Of a stretch of 64,000 bases of DNA, positions 52,101-60,865 are shown in pieces. How positions within the stretch are numbered: the first letter of the stretch is position 1; every line of letters starts with the position of its first letter. The position numbers were made by a program, and so were the translations under genes. A model generated the notes under the pieces. It was not told where the DNA came from. It saw only the letters and a list, made by a program, of their open reading frames with translations, and made no database searches. Origin of the DNA: UPXZ01 sp964634605 (GTDB lineage Bacteria; Bacteroidota; Bacteroidia; Bacteroidales; Paludibacteraceae). The stretch is from positions 1 through 64,000 of the forward strand of contig CAZWLJ010000009.1 of NCBI GenBank assembly GCA_964634605.1, given 5' to 3'.

Positions 52101-54475
52101 CTGGGGTTACCGCCTTTTGTAGGATCATATACCTGAACAACCAATTCCTGTTCACCGCCCGGCTTCAACGCACTCGTAATATTGGTTGAAAATGGGTCGT
52201 ATCCACCAATATGATGGGCTACCTGTATACCATTTACAAATACATATGTGTCCCAATCTACTGCACCAAAATTCAGGATTATTTCTTTTCCTGCGTGAGC
52301 TGGTGAAACAGTAAATGTACGTTTGTACGTATATGTTTTATCCATGTTATTATAGTCAACATCCATAATACCTGAAAGTGCAGATTCAATTGGATAGGGA
52401 ACTAAAATTTGTCTTCTGTAAGATTCATTCGGATTGTAAGTTCCGAATCCTGTTGTACTTTCACGTCGGGTAAATTCCCAGATACCATTCAGGTTAACCC
52501 AATCGGCACGTTCCAATTGCGGACGCGGATATTCATTGAAAGGTATTTGAGTTGGATCCAATGCTTCGCCCCAAGTGGTCATCAAAGGAGCATTCTTTTT
52601 CACATAGGGTGATGAATAAACGGTTCCTTCGGGTGAATATGCACCTGTATTGTCCACTGAAATTGATTCAATTTCTACATCTGCTCCTTTTTTGCTTGTC
52701 GGTTTACCAAAGAAAATATATGATCCGTCAAAATTAGGAGCAGGTTGTCCTTCAAATAAGAAAAAGTCATCAAAATAAAGCAATCCGGGATCACCCCAGG
52801 TATCCCAGCCTGATTTTTCATTCGTATTGATGGTAAAGAAACGCAAAGTATGATTGGTAGCATCGGTAGTGAATGTTACCACTACGTTTCTCCAATCTGG
52901 GAAATCATTATTCCGTATATCTTTGTACCAAAGTTGTGTATCACCATTATTAACCTGTAATTTCAGGTGATCGCCTCCCCATTGTGCAAAGTGATACCAG
53001 AAACTGAATGTATATGTTTTACCTGCTTCAAGCTCCACACTTGCATTCAAAGTCGAATTTCTGCCTTGCGAACGGGCAGCTCTGAAATCTGTACCGTAAG
53101 GAGCAGTATTACTGAAGCTATTGAAATAACGAAGTGAGTACCTTCCACTTCGGGCCCAGTGACCACCGGATTCACCATTACCCTGACGACCTGCCTGCAC
53201 ACGTACACGTGCATGCCAGAATGGATGCCAGAAAGGAGTTTCGTCCCAGTCGTATTTTGCATCTGTTTTTTGCTGTTCTGTCCAGTCCGGATAAAATACT
53301 AAAAATTGTCTGTAATTATCCGGATTAACGATAGAAGTATCGTTTTTGGGATTTCCAGCGGGGAAATAATCATAATCCGGATTTTCAAAATCACCGTTGG
53401 GGAATAGGTTTACAGCTCCCAATGGAATACGTGAAGGATTAATACGTTCACTATAATACACATTATCAAGGGCCAGCTGATTAGTATTTGCTGATCCTGT
53501 TGGTGTTTCAAGAATAAAGCGCTGATAACCGCCGCCTCCTTCTACACCATTTCGCTCGTAATATTTCCAGTTTTTGTTATTTTTATCAATAACTCCATAC
53601 ATCGCACGGTCGCCAATTGGATCATACCATCCGTTTACGTCACGCCATTGGTCGTTTCCATCATTGTATGTTATATTTTTTGCCCAGAAGTTCACGTCGT
53701 AAAGTGAGCCAGCTTTTACGGGGATAAATTCATTTTTATGAGTTCCTTTATCCACAAATAATCCGAATTTACCTGTATGCACATGAGCCGGATCGTTTGA
53801 AACAGTTAGTGTTCCGGGTCTTCCTGCGTCAACAAAATTCCAGCCATGCTCCGGAGTCAATGCACCTTTTTCAAAACCTCCATCATCAAAGATGTTATCA
53901 GCTTTGAAAGTTTGCAACGGGACAGTTCCTAACAATACATTATCACGCCATACGCGCACTTTTTCGTCGGGAGCTACTACAACCCGATAGTCGTGGAAAC
54001 CATCGGTAGCATCTGCAGTGCTCATCACCCGAGCCGTATCCATCGGATTACCACGCTCTTCAAGCATGGAGTTTGAAAGAACCAGCCTGAAACCTTTTCC
54101 ACCTCCCACACCTGCGATATTAAAAGCACCGGGAGTTGCATTCACTACTTTTGCTCTGAAGGTCACTGTAAATCCGGTAGCAGGTGATAAACCAAGATTA
54201 GGTTTGTACCAACCGTACTGGGAATAAAGTCCGGTTCCTTCATTTACTTTTAATTTCAACGCAGTAGTAGCTACTGCCGATAGTTCTGCGGGTTGTACCA
54301 ATAGGTCCTTCGCAGCCTGTTCCCAAGGCATACTGGCATCAAACCTTAACTCATACCATCCTTGCTGAGTTGGTAATGAAGTACCGGTAAACACATTTTC
54401 AGGAGCCTGAGCCATTCCTGCAAAACTTAACAGTAAGAGACTACAAGCCAAAAAAAGAGTTTTTTTGTTTTTCAT
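49148..54475 (-). CDS. 1775-aa multidomain GH2 glycoside hydrolase with carbohydrate-binding, GLUG and T9SS domains
   Basis: After a signal peptide (about 1-22) come a LamG-like jelly roll (about 30-195) and two CBM4/9-like modules (about 200-350, 360-580). A complete GH2 unit follows (about 645-1235), with jelly roll (FGAVDWDTYVFVNGIQV), immunoglobulin-like domain and TIM barrel. The barrel carries acid/base Glu in WVPFNEGWAQF and probable nucleophile Glu in VTGETGGYG. Then come another jelly roll (about 1245-1395, VAFDDSSWKEGLSGFG), a GLUG beta-helix (about 1405-1665, ending LGWDFATVW), and a T9SS sorting domain. It is probably a large surface enzyme that binds and trims the polymer. The GH2 substrate cannot be named from sequence. 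The gene sits 111 bases after the SusC/SusD/DUF1735 group, separated from it by a hairpin. Confidence 0.87.
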   Translation of the reverse strand: MKNKKTLFLACSLLLLSFAGMAQAPENVFTGTSLPTQQGWYELRFDASMPWEQAAKDLLVQPAELSAVATTALKLKVNEGTGLYSQYGWYKPNLGLSPATGFTVTFRAKVVNATPGAFNIAGVGGGKGFRLVLSNSMLEERGNPMDTARVMSTADATDGFHDYRVVVAPDEKVRVWRDNVLLGTVPLQTFKADNIFDDGGFEKGALTPEHGWNFVDAGRPGTLTVSNDPAHVHTGKFGLFVDKGTHKNEFIPVKAGSLYDVNFWAKNITYNDGNDQWRDVNGWYDPIGDRAMYGVIDKNNKNWKYYERNGVEGGGGYQRFILETPTGSANTNQLALDNVYYSERINPSRIPLGAVNLFPNGDFENPDYDYFPAGNPKNDTSIVNPDNYRQFLVFYPDWTEQQKTDAKYDWDETPFWHPFWHARVRVQAGRQGNGESGGHWARSGRYSLRYFNSFSNTAPYGTDFRAARSQGRNSTLNASVELEAGKTYTFSFWYHFAQWGGDHLKLQVNNGDTQLWYKDIRNNDFPDWRNVVVTFTTDATNHTLRFFTINTNEKSGWDTWGDPGLLYFDDFFLFEGQPAPNFDGSYIFFGKPTSKKGADVEIESISVDNTGAYSPEGTVYSSPYVKKNAPLMTTWGEALDPTQIPFNEYPRPQLERADWVNLNGIWEFTRRESTTGFGTYNPNESYRRQILVPYPIESALSGIMDVDYNNMDKTYTYKRTFTVSPAHAGKEIILNFGAVDWDTYVFVNGIQVAHHIGGYDPFSTNITSALKPGGEQELVVQVYDPTKGGNPRGKQDPLPGGIWYTPSSGIWQTVWYEAVNQTRVRDLSIVPDVDNSAIKIKVNVVNGGGSTAKVAVMDGNVKVAEQTVTIGQETSIPISNAKLWSPDSPFLYGLNITITRTGTELDNVKSYFGMRKISKGMLRGKPYMFLNNKPVFHYGTLDQGFWPDGLHTPPTYSALRYDLEATKDLGMNMVRKHIKVEPARWFYYADSLGLMVWQDMPTPAGLNERRVVGDGTDIAIMENFMRETEAIVKNLKNYPCIVMWVPFNEGWAQFANNDDPAKGNPTHTINTVNLIRSLDDTRLINPASGWTSYEIGDILDRHNYSEPALHTNKYNERVSVTGETGGYGLIINNHIWSSANNPYSSVTNAQELADKFKIFNTRAYGLTTEGINGIVYTQITDVEQEVNGFLTYDRKVNKLALEDSVAGKVLKEGIRWMKTTALKPILRTSFQGGELWKYVTGDENFTDPGTGWNTQVAFDDSSWKEGLSGFGDSERTSWRERTIFLRKMVKFPALTEEEKAAVKYSIFWDENYELYINGVLAASNTGYTTSYQDLVISEEAKATINWGGDNLFAIHVIQTTGGQKIDLGIYSEKATMALDYEPAVSEPVWIEISTAEQFKAIKNNLSGFYKLTANIDMYNEQGYVPIGNENTPFTGYLDGNKYTIVCPEIANTGLNNQGLFGVARGAHFTDLRLDEPWVYGNNDVGSLLGRGVGVTVERVVVNKPLIIGRDHTGGLIGGTFQGSGSKIKDCYIIDGAVSSTEWQAGGFIGVASDTRIENSYYTGTVKLTHIDALIADNRDGAGIASRIEGGINSFRGVVSLASEVLSGSGNEFISYGAGGTRLNEFVNCFTRDDMKMNPLFNPNRGDQLPRATDMQKRPIDDFKTQAFYTALGWDFATVWKMDPTTSPFPVFKAKDETGVPSTSVNNTNNLKVYSIQGTLILEAKNPAAVWIYNVAGTLMQRIDVENVKKVQLPRGIYVIKSVSGRNVEAVKIVNQ

Positions 54476-54542
54476 TGTAACTTAAATTTTAATTAGACAT
54501 TTATTGAAATCTTATTTCTAAGTTTTTTTAATTAGTTAACTT

Positions 54543-54573
54543 CCTCTTCTTCTTTATTAAAAAGAAGAAGAGG
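54543..54573 (-). promoter_or_regulatory. Hairpin between the SusCD group and the downstream enzymes
   Basis: CCTCTTCTTCTTT at 54543-54555 pairs perfectly over 13 bp with 54561-54573, with a 5-nt loop. In the transcript it lies 14 nt after the stop of the DUF1735-like gene and about 70 nt before the GH2 start. No U-tract follows in that direction. It could lower or stabilise expression differentially between susCD and the enzyme genes. Confidence 0.6.
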
Positions 54574-54586
54574 GTTTTTCTACTGA

Positions 54587-55570
54587 TTATTCGAATATTT
54601 CCTGCTGATCCTGTTCAGGAATCTGTGTATTTCGTCTTCGTTCCAATACATACGATCCATCGAATTTGTATGTTACCGTATAGCTCGGGTTCGTAATATC
54701 CTTGTATGTATATCGTAGAAAAAGTGTAGTGGTTTTGATCTGTAAATACGGTTGCAAATCATCCATTTTGGTGTCAACAGTATAGTAGCAATTAGCAGGT
54801 TCGAAAGTAAATCCTATTTCGGGTCTATCGGCTGATAATGTTACTGTACCTCTTTTTGATCCTTCAGCCAGAGGATTGAACATTGCTCTGATTTTATACA
54901 ATGCTCTGTTACGTGCCTCTTCTTCAGTAAGGCCGGCATAAAAGAAAACGGTATTTTGGTCAACCACACGCATTTCTCTGGTATCAACCGATGTTGGAGT
55001 AGTACTTCCAACTTCGGTAATTTTACCACCTGTAGCAGAATAAGTGCCCGAATAATCATTAAATGGAATAATACGCATCAATGCCCGCCGATACCATTTT
55101 TTGGGTGAAGGAATATATTCTGAGGTTTCGACGATATTAAGTGGCAGAACATATTTCTCAACCAGGTCAAGGTCACCTATTTTGAAATCAATATCTATGT
55201 ATGCAACGTCTTTACCAGCTGGAATCGTTGTTTTCATATTTTTGAACTCATAGTATTTCGGATCCAGTAATCGGAAATATAAATCTTCACGTGTAAAATA
55301 ACGCGACTGATTCATTGCATTCAAAGTGTCAGGATCCAGCCCGATAGTAACTTCCACATCCCGGTCGTTAACCGTGGAACCGCTTACTTCCACCGGTATT
55401 CTGTATTTGACTACTCCTCCTTCGGTATTATAGTTCACATACGTATTTACGTACCCTGATCTTGTAAAAGACACGTATTTCTGATACTGTTCATCTTTCC
55501 ATTCGTCGTTGCAGGCAAAAAAAAGAATCCCAAACAACGGCATGATACCGTATAAAATTATTTTTTTCAT
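54587..55570 (-). CDS. DUF1735-type surface glycan-binding lipoprotein
   Basis: The 327-aa lipoprotein (GILFFACND, Cys20) has a beta-rich N-terminal domain of the DUF1735 kind: VSFTRSGYVNTYVNYNTEGG, VVKYRIPVEVSGSTVNDRDV, and LNAMNQSRYFTREDLYFRLL. The C-terminal domain is beta-sandwich-like (YSGTYSATGGKITEVG, TYKFDGSYVLERR). Proteins of this type follow susD in many PULs and act as surface glycan-binding proteins that capture the polysaccharide for SusC/D. It lies 42 bases downstream of susD and before the hairpin at 54543-54573. The ligand is unknown; the naming between DUF1735 and DUF4973-like subfamilies is uncertain. Confidence 0.72.
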   Translation of the reverse strand: MKKIILYGIMPLFGILFFACNDEWKDEQYQKYVSFTRSGYVNTYVNYNTEGGVVKYRIPVEVSGSTVNDRDVEVTIGLDPDTLNAMNQSRYFTREDLYFRLLDPKYYEFKNMKTTIPAGKDVAYIDIDFKIGDLDLVEKYVLPLNIVETSEYIPSPKKWYRRALMRIIPFNDYSGTYSATGGKITEVGSTTPTSVDTREMRVVDQNTVFFYAGLTEEEARNRALYKIRAMFNPLAEGSKRGTVTLSADRPEIGFTFEPANCYYTVDTKMDDLQPYLQIKTTTLFLRYTYKDITNPSYTVTYKFDGSYVLERRRNTQIPEQDQQEIFE

Positions 55571-55612
55571 AAGATAATTGTTTTTAATTTTATTTTTTCA
55601 GAAACATGTGTG

Positions 55613-57706
55613 TTATTCATCAAATGTAGTCCAACCCGGATTCTGTGTGAGTTTACGATTTCTTCTCAATTCATCGTGTGAAATTGGCCACAAGTACATT
55701 TTATCTGCAAAAATGGCGGGAACAAGTGAAATTTCGACCGGAACATGCCAGAATGCTGATTGTGATTTGGTCATATTCATATTGTAACCCCATACCGGCA
55801 TTGCCTCTTCTTTTTCAGCATCTTTCCAACGGCGCAAGTCATAATAGCGGTGACTTTCGCCCATGAATTCTATTTGCCATTCACGTTTGATAAGTTCACG
55901 CATTTTAGTTTGATTTCCAAAATTTTCATCGGTAAAATCCGGTAATCCTGCACGCACACGTACCGGACGAAGTCCTTTGCTTATTTCGGCCTGGTTACGA
56001 CTCACATTTATTATTCCTTTTCCATCGTATGTTGGGATTGAATAGCTACCGCCATCCGGCAGTTCATTCAGTGCTTCGGCATATGTTAAAAGGACTTCGG
56101 CAAAACGAATGGCCGGTTCTGCTTTTGGCACCCGTGCCCCACTCCAGTCTTCCGGGTTGTAGTATTTTCTGATCCCAATTCCTGTCCAGTGATAAAAACC
56201 GGATGCATCTTTGCCATCTTCACTATCCCGATAGTAAAAAATCTGATTATAACGTTTGTTGCTCGAAATATCTGAACCTTCGTTTTCCCAGATACTTCCG
56301 TTGTATGCGACAGAAGCATAGAAGCGCGGTTCACGGTTGGCATTTTGCATAGAAACTCCGGGAGGAAGCGGCGGAAAATTCTGATAATAACTTGGCAGAC
56401 GGCTTCCGGGATCGGTATATCCCTGAGAACTTGGTGCATTTCTATTAAAATCACTGCCGTCTTTCATGTAGTACGCATCAAACATTTTAAGTGTTATTCC
56501 ATGACAGTTCCATCCTCCAAGTGATCGGGGCATTTGATGTATAGAGAGATTATCCATAAAACTGCCATATCCCCTAGTAAAAATCAGTTCAGGATTAGAA
56601 AATGCCCTCAGGCTTCCGTCAAATAATTGTCTGTACGATTCACAAGGATCAATATCTGCCCACCCTTCCGGAAAGTTTTTATCGGAATAACCGGCTCTTA
56701 CAGGTGGTTCTATCGTTTTCGGATAACGATAATAATCGAATGTCATACTGGCTGAGGCTCCGGTAGCTCCTTTCATATTTCCTGAACTTGTTGTTCGTTT
56801 AGGTACCGTATACAATCGATATTCACCTAAATCCATCACCTCCCTGGCGGCTGCAGCTGCTTTAGCCCAGCGTTCGGGTTTGTACACAACATTTCCATCC
56901 TTATCGGCCAACAGTGATTTACCGTCGAAATTAACCAAACGTTGTGCCCACGCACTGGTGTTGCCGTTGTACTGAGGGCTTGCGCCATAGAGATACACCT
57001 TGGCACGGGCAGCCAAAGCGGCTCCTTTTGTAGGTTTTGCAATTTCGCGGTTCGAGCGTCCTTCTTTTCCGGGCAGATCACGGGCAGCAAGTGCCAGCTC
57101 AGAGGTTATAAAATCTACACATTCTTCGTATGTACTTCGGGGTATGGCAAGTTCTTCGTAGTCCATGTTAAAATTAACACCTTCGTCGGGTAAAATTGGA
57201 ACCGGTCCGTATTTGCGAAGCAACTGCCAGTAATAATATGCACGCAGAAATCGAGCCTCAGCAGTAGAAACCGTAACCTCTTCAGGCGTCATTTCTTTGT
57301 TAATATGAATATTATGAATATAAATGGAAGCATCGCGAATGCCGATATAACACTCCCTCCACGAATTTTGTAAAAATCTTTCATCGTACTTGGCGCCTCT
57401 GTAAACAGGATAGTTTGCCGGTAATCCAAATACCTGATCTTCCACTTTACCACGGTCAGTATAATACATATCGTCGGAAATAAAGTTGAACTGATTTGCA
57501 TTTTGCTCTTTAATGGTAACATCGAAGTTATCATTTCTCAAATGCGAATATACACCCGCAAGCCATTGTCTGGAATAATCCACACTTTGAAATACATCCT
57601 GCAAATCCCTTCGATCCTCGAGCAGGTGTTCAACATTTAAATAGTCGGTGCATGCGCTGAATGCTATTACGACCGAAGCTATGAATATTTTTATACAATT
57701 TTTCAT
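55613..57706 (-). CDS. susD: SusD-family outer-membrane glycan-binding lipoprotein
   Basis: The 697-aa lipoprotein (IAFSACTDYLNVE, Cys19) has the SusD layout. An N-terminal TPR-containing domain shows ARFLRAYYYWQLLRKYGPVPIL and RAKVYLYGASPQYN; a C-terminal domain ends in REWQIEFMGESHRYYDLRRW and SHDELRRNRKLTQNPGW. SusD proteins form the lid of the SusC transporter and bind oligosaccharides at the cell surface. The gene lies 35 bases downstream of susC. At about 700 residues it is longer than the 500-600-aa prototype. The specific ligand cannot be read from sequence. Confidence 0.95.
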   Translation of the reverse strand: MKNCIKIFIASVVIAFSACTDYLNVEHLLEDRRDLQDVFQSVDYSRQWLAGVYSHLRNDNFDVTIKEQNANQFNFISDDMYYTDRGKVEDQVFGLPANYPVYRGAKYDERFLQNSWRECYIGIRDASIYIHNIHINKEMTPEEVTVSTAEARFLRAYYYWQLLRKYGPVPILPDEGVNFNMDYEELAIPRSTYEECVDFITSELALAARDLPGKEGRSNREIAKPTKGAALAARAKVYLYGASPQYNGNTSAWAQRLVNFDGKSLLADKDGNVVYKPERWAKAAAAAREVMDLGEYRLYTVPKRTTSSGNMKGATGASASMTFDYYRYPKTIEPPVRAGYSDKNFPEGWADIDPCESYRQLFDGSLRAFSNPELIFTRGYGSFMDNLSIHQMPRSLGGWNCHGITLKMFDAYYMKDGSDFNRNAPSSQGYTDPGSRLPSYYQNFPPLPPGVSMQNANREPRFYASVAYNGSIWENEGSDISSNKRYNQIFYYRDSEDGKDASGFYHWTGIGIRKYYNPEDWSGARVPKAEPAIRFAEVLLTYAEALNELPDGGSYSIPTYDGKGIINVSRNQAEISKGLRPVRVRAGLPDFTDENFGNQTKMRELIKREWQIEFMGESHRYYDLRRWKDAEKEEAMPVWGYNMNMTKSQSAFWHVPVEISLVPAIFADKMYLWPISHDELRRNRKLTQNPGWTTFDE

Positions 57707-57740
57707 CTGTTTATTTTTTTAATTTTTAGATTTATTATTG

Positions 57741-60700
57741 CTACATACTGACAGTTACTCCGGCAGTGAAACTTTTTGAAATCGGATAACTCATTCCGTT
57801 TCCGCTTCCCAACTCAGGATCCCACAATTTCAGATAATCCCATACAAAAAGATTTGTACCGATGAAATAGACACGAACTCTGTCCATACGAACCTTGTTC
57901 GTAAATTGTTTGGGAATTGTATAACCCAGTTCCAGTGTTTTGAATCGAAGATAAGCTCCATTGCGCAGCCAATAGGTAGAGGAACGGTAGTTGTTTGCAC
58001 TTCCTCCGTAACTTAAGCGTGGATATTTAGCATTTACATTTTCGGTAGCCGGATCTCCTGAGATATCTCTTGAAATCCATCTATTTCCGGGTTCAGCCAA
58101 ATCTGTGAGTATATTTCCCCAGGGCAGTGTATTTCCCTGTAAAATTTGAGAGAAAGGATATACTGCCGGTCCGTTGATAAAATAAGAAGATTTACCGGCA
58201 CCCTGAAAGTGAATGTTAATATCTAATCCCTTCCATGTTGAAGAAGCTCCCAGACCATAAATAAGATTCGGAACACGTGTTGCACCTATCGCTACGATAT
58301 CATTGTCGTTAATTACACCATCACCATTAATATCTTTGTATTTGATATCTCCGGGCATATAATTGCCGAATTGTTGTTTAGGACTGTTACGAATTTCATC
58401 ATAGTCGCTGAATAAACCTAAAGAAATGAGTCCCTTGGCTTGCTGCCAACGATAACCTTCCGTCATTTTATATGGAAGTGCATTTGCCTCTTCGTCAAAT
58501 TCAATGACTTTATTTCTACTGTAGGTAATGTTACTTCGTACTGTCAATTCAAAATCACCGAATTTTTTATTAAAATTAAATTGTCCGTCGAAGCCTAAGT
58601 TCTCCATTTTACCTACGTTAGCCCACGGGCTGGAGGTAATACCTGTCATTTCAGAGAGGTGATTTCTCTGCATGTAGATTTTACTTCGGGTATCTTTGTA
58701 AACATCTATTGCACCTGAAAACATATTATGTAACACATTGAAATCAAGCCCTAAATTATGTTTGGTTGCAACTTCCCAACTCAGATAATCAGCAGCAAGA
58801 ACTGACACATGCAATCCGTTGAAAGAATAGGGACTTCCAATATCTCCATAATTATACCCGCCAATTTCTCCAATTGAGCCCAGATACGGGAAACGGATAT
58901 TTGCAATCTTGTTGTTGCCAACTTCTCCGTACGAATAGCGGATTTTTAACAAATCAAAAATGGATGTCCACCGTTTTAGAATTGGCTCTTCAGAAATGTT
59001 CCATGCTCCGGAAATTGCCGGGAAGAAACCAAATTGATGCCCTGTTTTAAAAACTTCAGAACCGGTATATCCACCATTGAATTCAATAAAATAGCGGCTT
59101 TTGAAGTCGTAAGTGACTCTTCCGGCAAGCGATTGGTCGCGATGCGGAATACCCCGTTGAATATCGGTACCTACATTGGAAGTTTCAGCTTGCTCACGTT
59201 GTGAATACTTAACAAAGAAACCTACGTTATGAGCGTCCATGAATCGGCGATTATAAGCCAATTCGCCCTCCAGATTATAAATTCGCTCTCCCCAGGAGTC
59301 TGATTCCTGTTCCATCAGTCTTTCTGTGGAAACTCTTCTGAAAACAATCTCTCCATTGCTGTCGCGTCGTCGCTGTGTATTGTGCTGTTCAGGCCATTTG
59401 ATGTGACGGATATTGTTTCGGCTATCCGAGTCAAAAGCAAAGCGACCGGTGAAACGCAATCCTTTGGTAATGAAATCAAAATTCTGATCCAATGAAAGGT
59501 TTGTTTCCACTTTACTTCTCCAGAATTCACGGTAACCGGTTTGAGTGGCCATTACCCAGGGGTTTGTGAGATTACCGGTTCCGTATGCCGGCACCAAACC
59601 ATTGGAATACATGATAGGGGTAGCAAGGGGAGAATATCCAACTAACGATTCCCAGATATTCATATCCAGTCCTGAACGGTTTTGTTTTTCGAGAAATCCG
59701 GATACTCCGGTATGGAGTACTGTCGTTTTGGTGATATCAATATCCACATTTGAACGATAGTTGTAACGTTCCAGATTACTATTGGTATTGTAATTATTCA
59801 AAGCCGCATCGGTTTTATACATACCCCCCTCGTTTACATAACTTCCGGATACGAAATAACGAGCTGTGGAGCCACCACCATCCAGATTAATTGAAGCCCT
59901 GTATGTATCAGCGCCATCTTTAAGCAATACATCTTTCCAATCGATGTTTGGATACAGGTCCGGGTCGAGATTATTTTTGATAATATCCAGTTCAATATCG
60001 TTGTAAAGCGGTTCCAGATTTCGGGTACGCAATGCTTCATTCAGAAGTGTTGCATACGTACTTCCATTAACAAATTCCGGTGTGCGGGTTCGGGTATTAT
60101 AACCGTATTCTGCTTTTCCTGAGATTTTAATCTTACCGGCTTCTCCTTTTTTGGTTGTGATAAGTATTACACCGTTAGCACCTCTTGAACCATATATGGC
60201 AGTAGCAGAAGCATCTTTTAGTACCGAAAACGATTCAATGTCTTCAATATTAATTTCGTTGAAGGGTCGTTCGAAACCATCCACTAAAACAAGTGCTCCG
60301 GCTCCCGCACCAAAAGTAGAAATACCCCGAATCCAGAATTCCGAGGAGTTTGCACCCGGCTCACCCGATGTTTGCATCGTGATAATACCGGCTACGTTTC
60401 CACCTAAAGCATTTGTAATATTGGATGTTGGCACTCTGAGGCTCTTTACATCAACGGTAGTAATGGCGCCCGAAACAGATGCTTTCCGCTGAGCACCAAA
60501 GCCGGTAATTACAACCTCATCGAGTACACTGCTTCGAGTGTTGTTCATCTGGACGTTTATTAAGTTTCTGCCGTTAACTTCCACTTCTTGCTTGTCATAT
60601 CCGATGAAAGAGAAGACAAGAATACTGTTTCTGCTTGCTGTAATTTTAAATTTACCATTAATATCAGTGGTTGTACCTAATCCTGTTTCGTTTTTCACGT

Positions 60701-60848
60701 ATATTGCTACACCAATCATCGTTTCATTATTCTCGTCGGTGACTGTTCCGGCAATCTGTATCTTTTCTGTCTGTTGTGAGTAAGCATTTTGTACACCACC
60801 GAACAGAAACAAAATGATGCTTATTATTGAAATAAGAATGTATTTCAT
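57741..60848 (-). CDS. susC: SusC-family TonB-dependent outer-membrane transporter
   Basis: The 1035-aa protein has a signal peptide (about 1-24) and a CarboxypepD-regulatory-like domain (about 30-110, IAGTVTDENNETMIGVAIYV). The SusC plug (about 112-240) shows LDEVVITGFGAQRKASVSGA, EDIESFSVLKDASATAIYG and NGVILITTKKGEAG. A beta-barrel ends near the C-terminus with the Phe/aromatic-rich AGVTVSM. It imports oligosaccharides with SusD using TonB energy. No FecR-interaction domain is seen at the N-terminus, so it is not an ECF-sigma-coupled transducer type. It is followed by susD and preceded, 17 bases away, by the IPT/NHL lipoprotein gene. Confidence 0.96.
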   Translation of the reverse strand: MKYILISIISIILFLFGGVQNAYSQQTEKIQIAGTVTDENNETMIGVAIYVKNETGLGTTTDINGKFKITASRNSILVFSFIGYDKQEVEVNGRNLINVQMNNTRSSVLDEVVITGFGAQRKASVSGAITTVDVKSLRVPTSNITNALGGNVAGIITMQTSGEPGANSSEFWIRGISTFGAGAGALVLVDGFERPFNEINIEDIESFSVLKDASATAIYGSRGANGVILITTKKGEAGKIKISGKAEYGYNTRTRTPEFVNGSTYATLLNEALRTRNLEPLYNDIELDIIKNNLDPDLYPNIDWKDVLLKDGADTYRASINLDGGGSTARYFVSGSYVNEGGMYKTDAALNNYNTNSNLERYNYRSNVDIDITKTTVLHTGVSGFLEKQNRSGLDMNIWESLVGYSPLATPIMYSNGLVPAYGTGNLTNPWVMATQTGYREFWRSKVETNLSLDQNFDFITKGLRFTGRFAFDSDSRNNIRHIKWPEQHNTQRRRDSNGEIVFRRVSTERLMEQESDSWGERIYNLEGELAYNRRFMDAHNVGFFVKYSQREQAETSNVGTDIQRGIPHRDQSLAGRVTYDFKSRYFIEFNGGYTGSEVFKTGHQFGFFPAISGAWNISEEPILKRWTSIFDLLKIRYSYGEVGNNKIANIRFPYLGSIGEIGGYNYGDIGSPYSFNGLHVSVLAADYLSWEVATKHNLGLDFNVLHNMFSGAIDVYKDTRSKIYMQRNHLSEMTGITSSPWANVGKMENLGFDGQFNFNKKFGDFELTVRSNITYSRNKVIEFDEEANALPYKMTEGYRWQQAKGLISLGLFSDYDEIRNSPKQQFGNYMPGDIKYKDINGDGVINDNDIVAIGATRVPNLIYGLGASSTWKGLDINIHFQGAGKSSYFINGPAVYPFSQILQGNTLPWGNILTDLAEPGNRWISRDISGDPATENVNAKYPRLSYGGSANNYRSSTYWLRNGAYLRFKTLELGYTIPKQFTNKVRMDRVRVYFIGTNLFVWDYLKLWDPELGSGNGMSYPISKSFTAGVTVSM

Positions 60849-60865
60849 GATTTTCTCAATTTATA

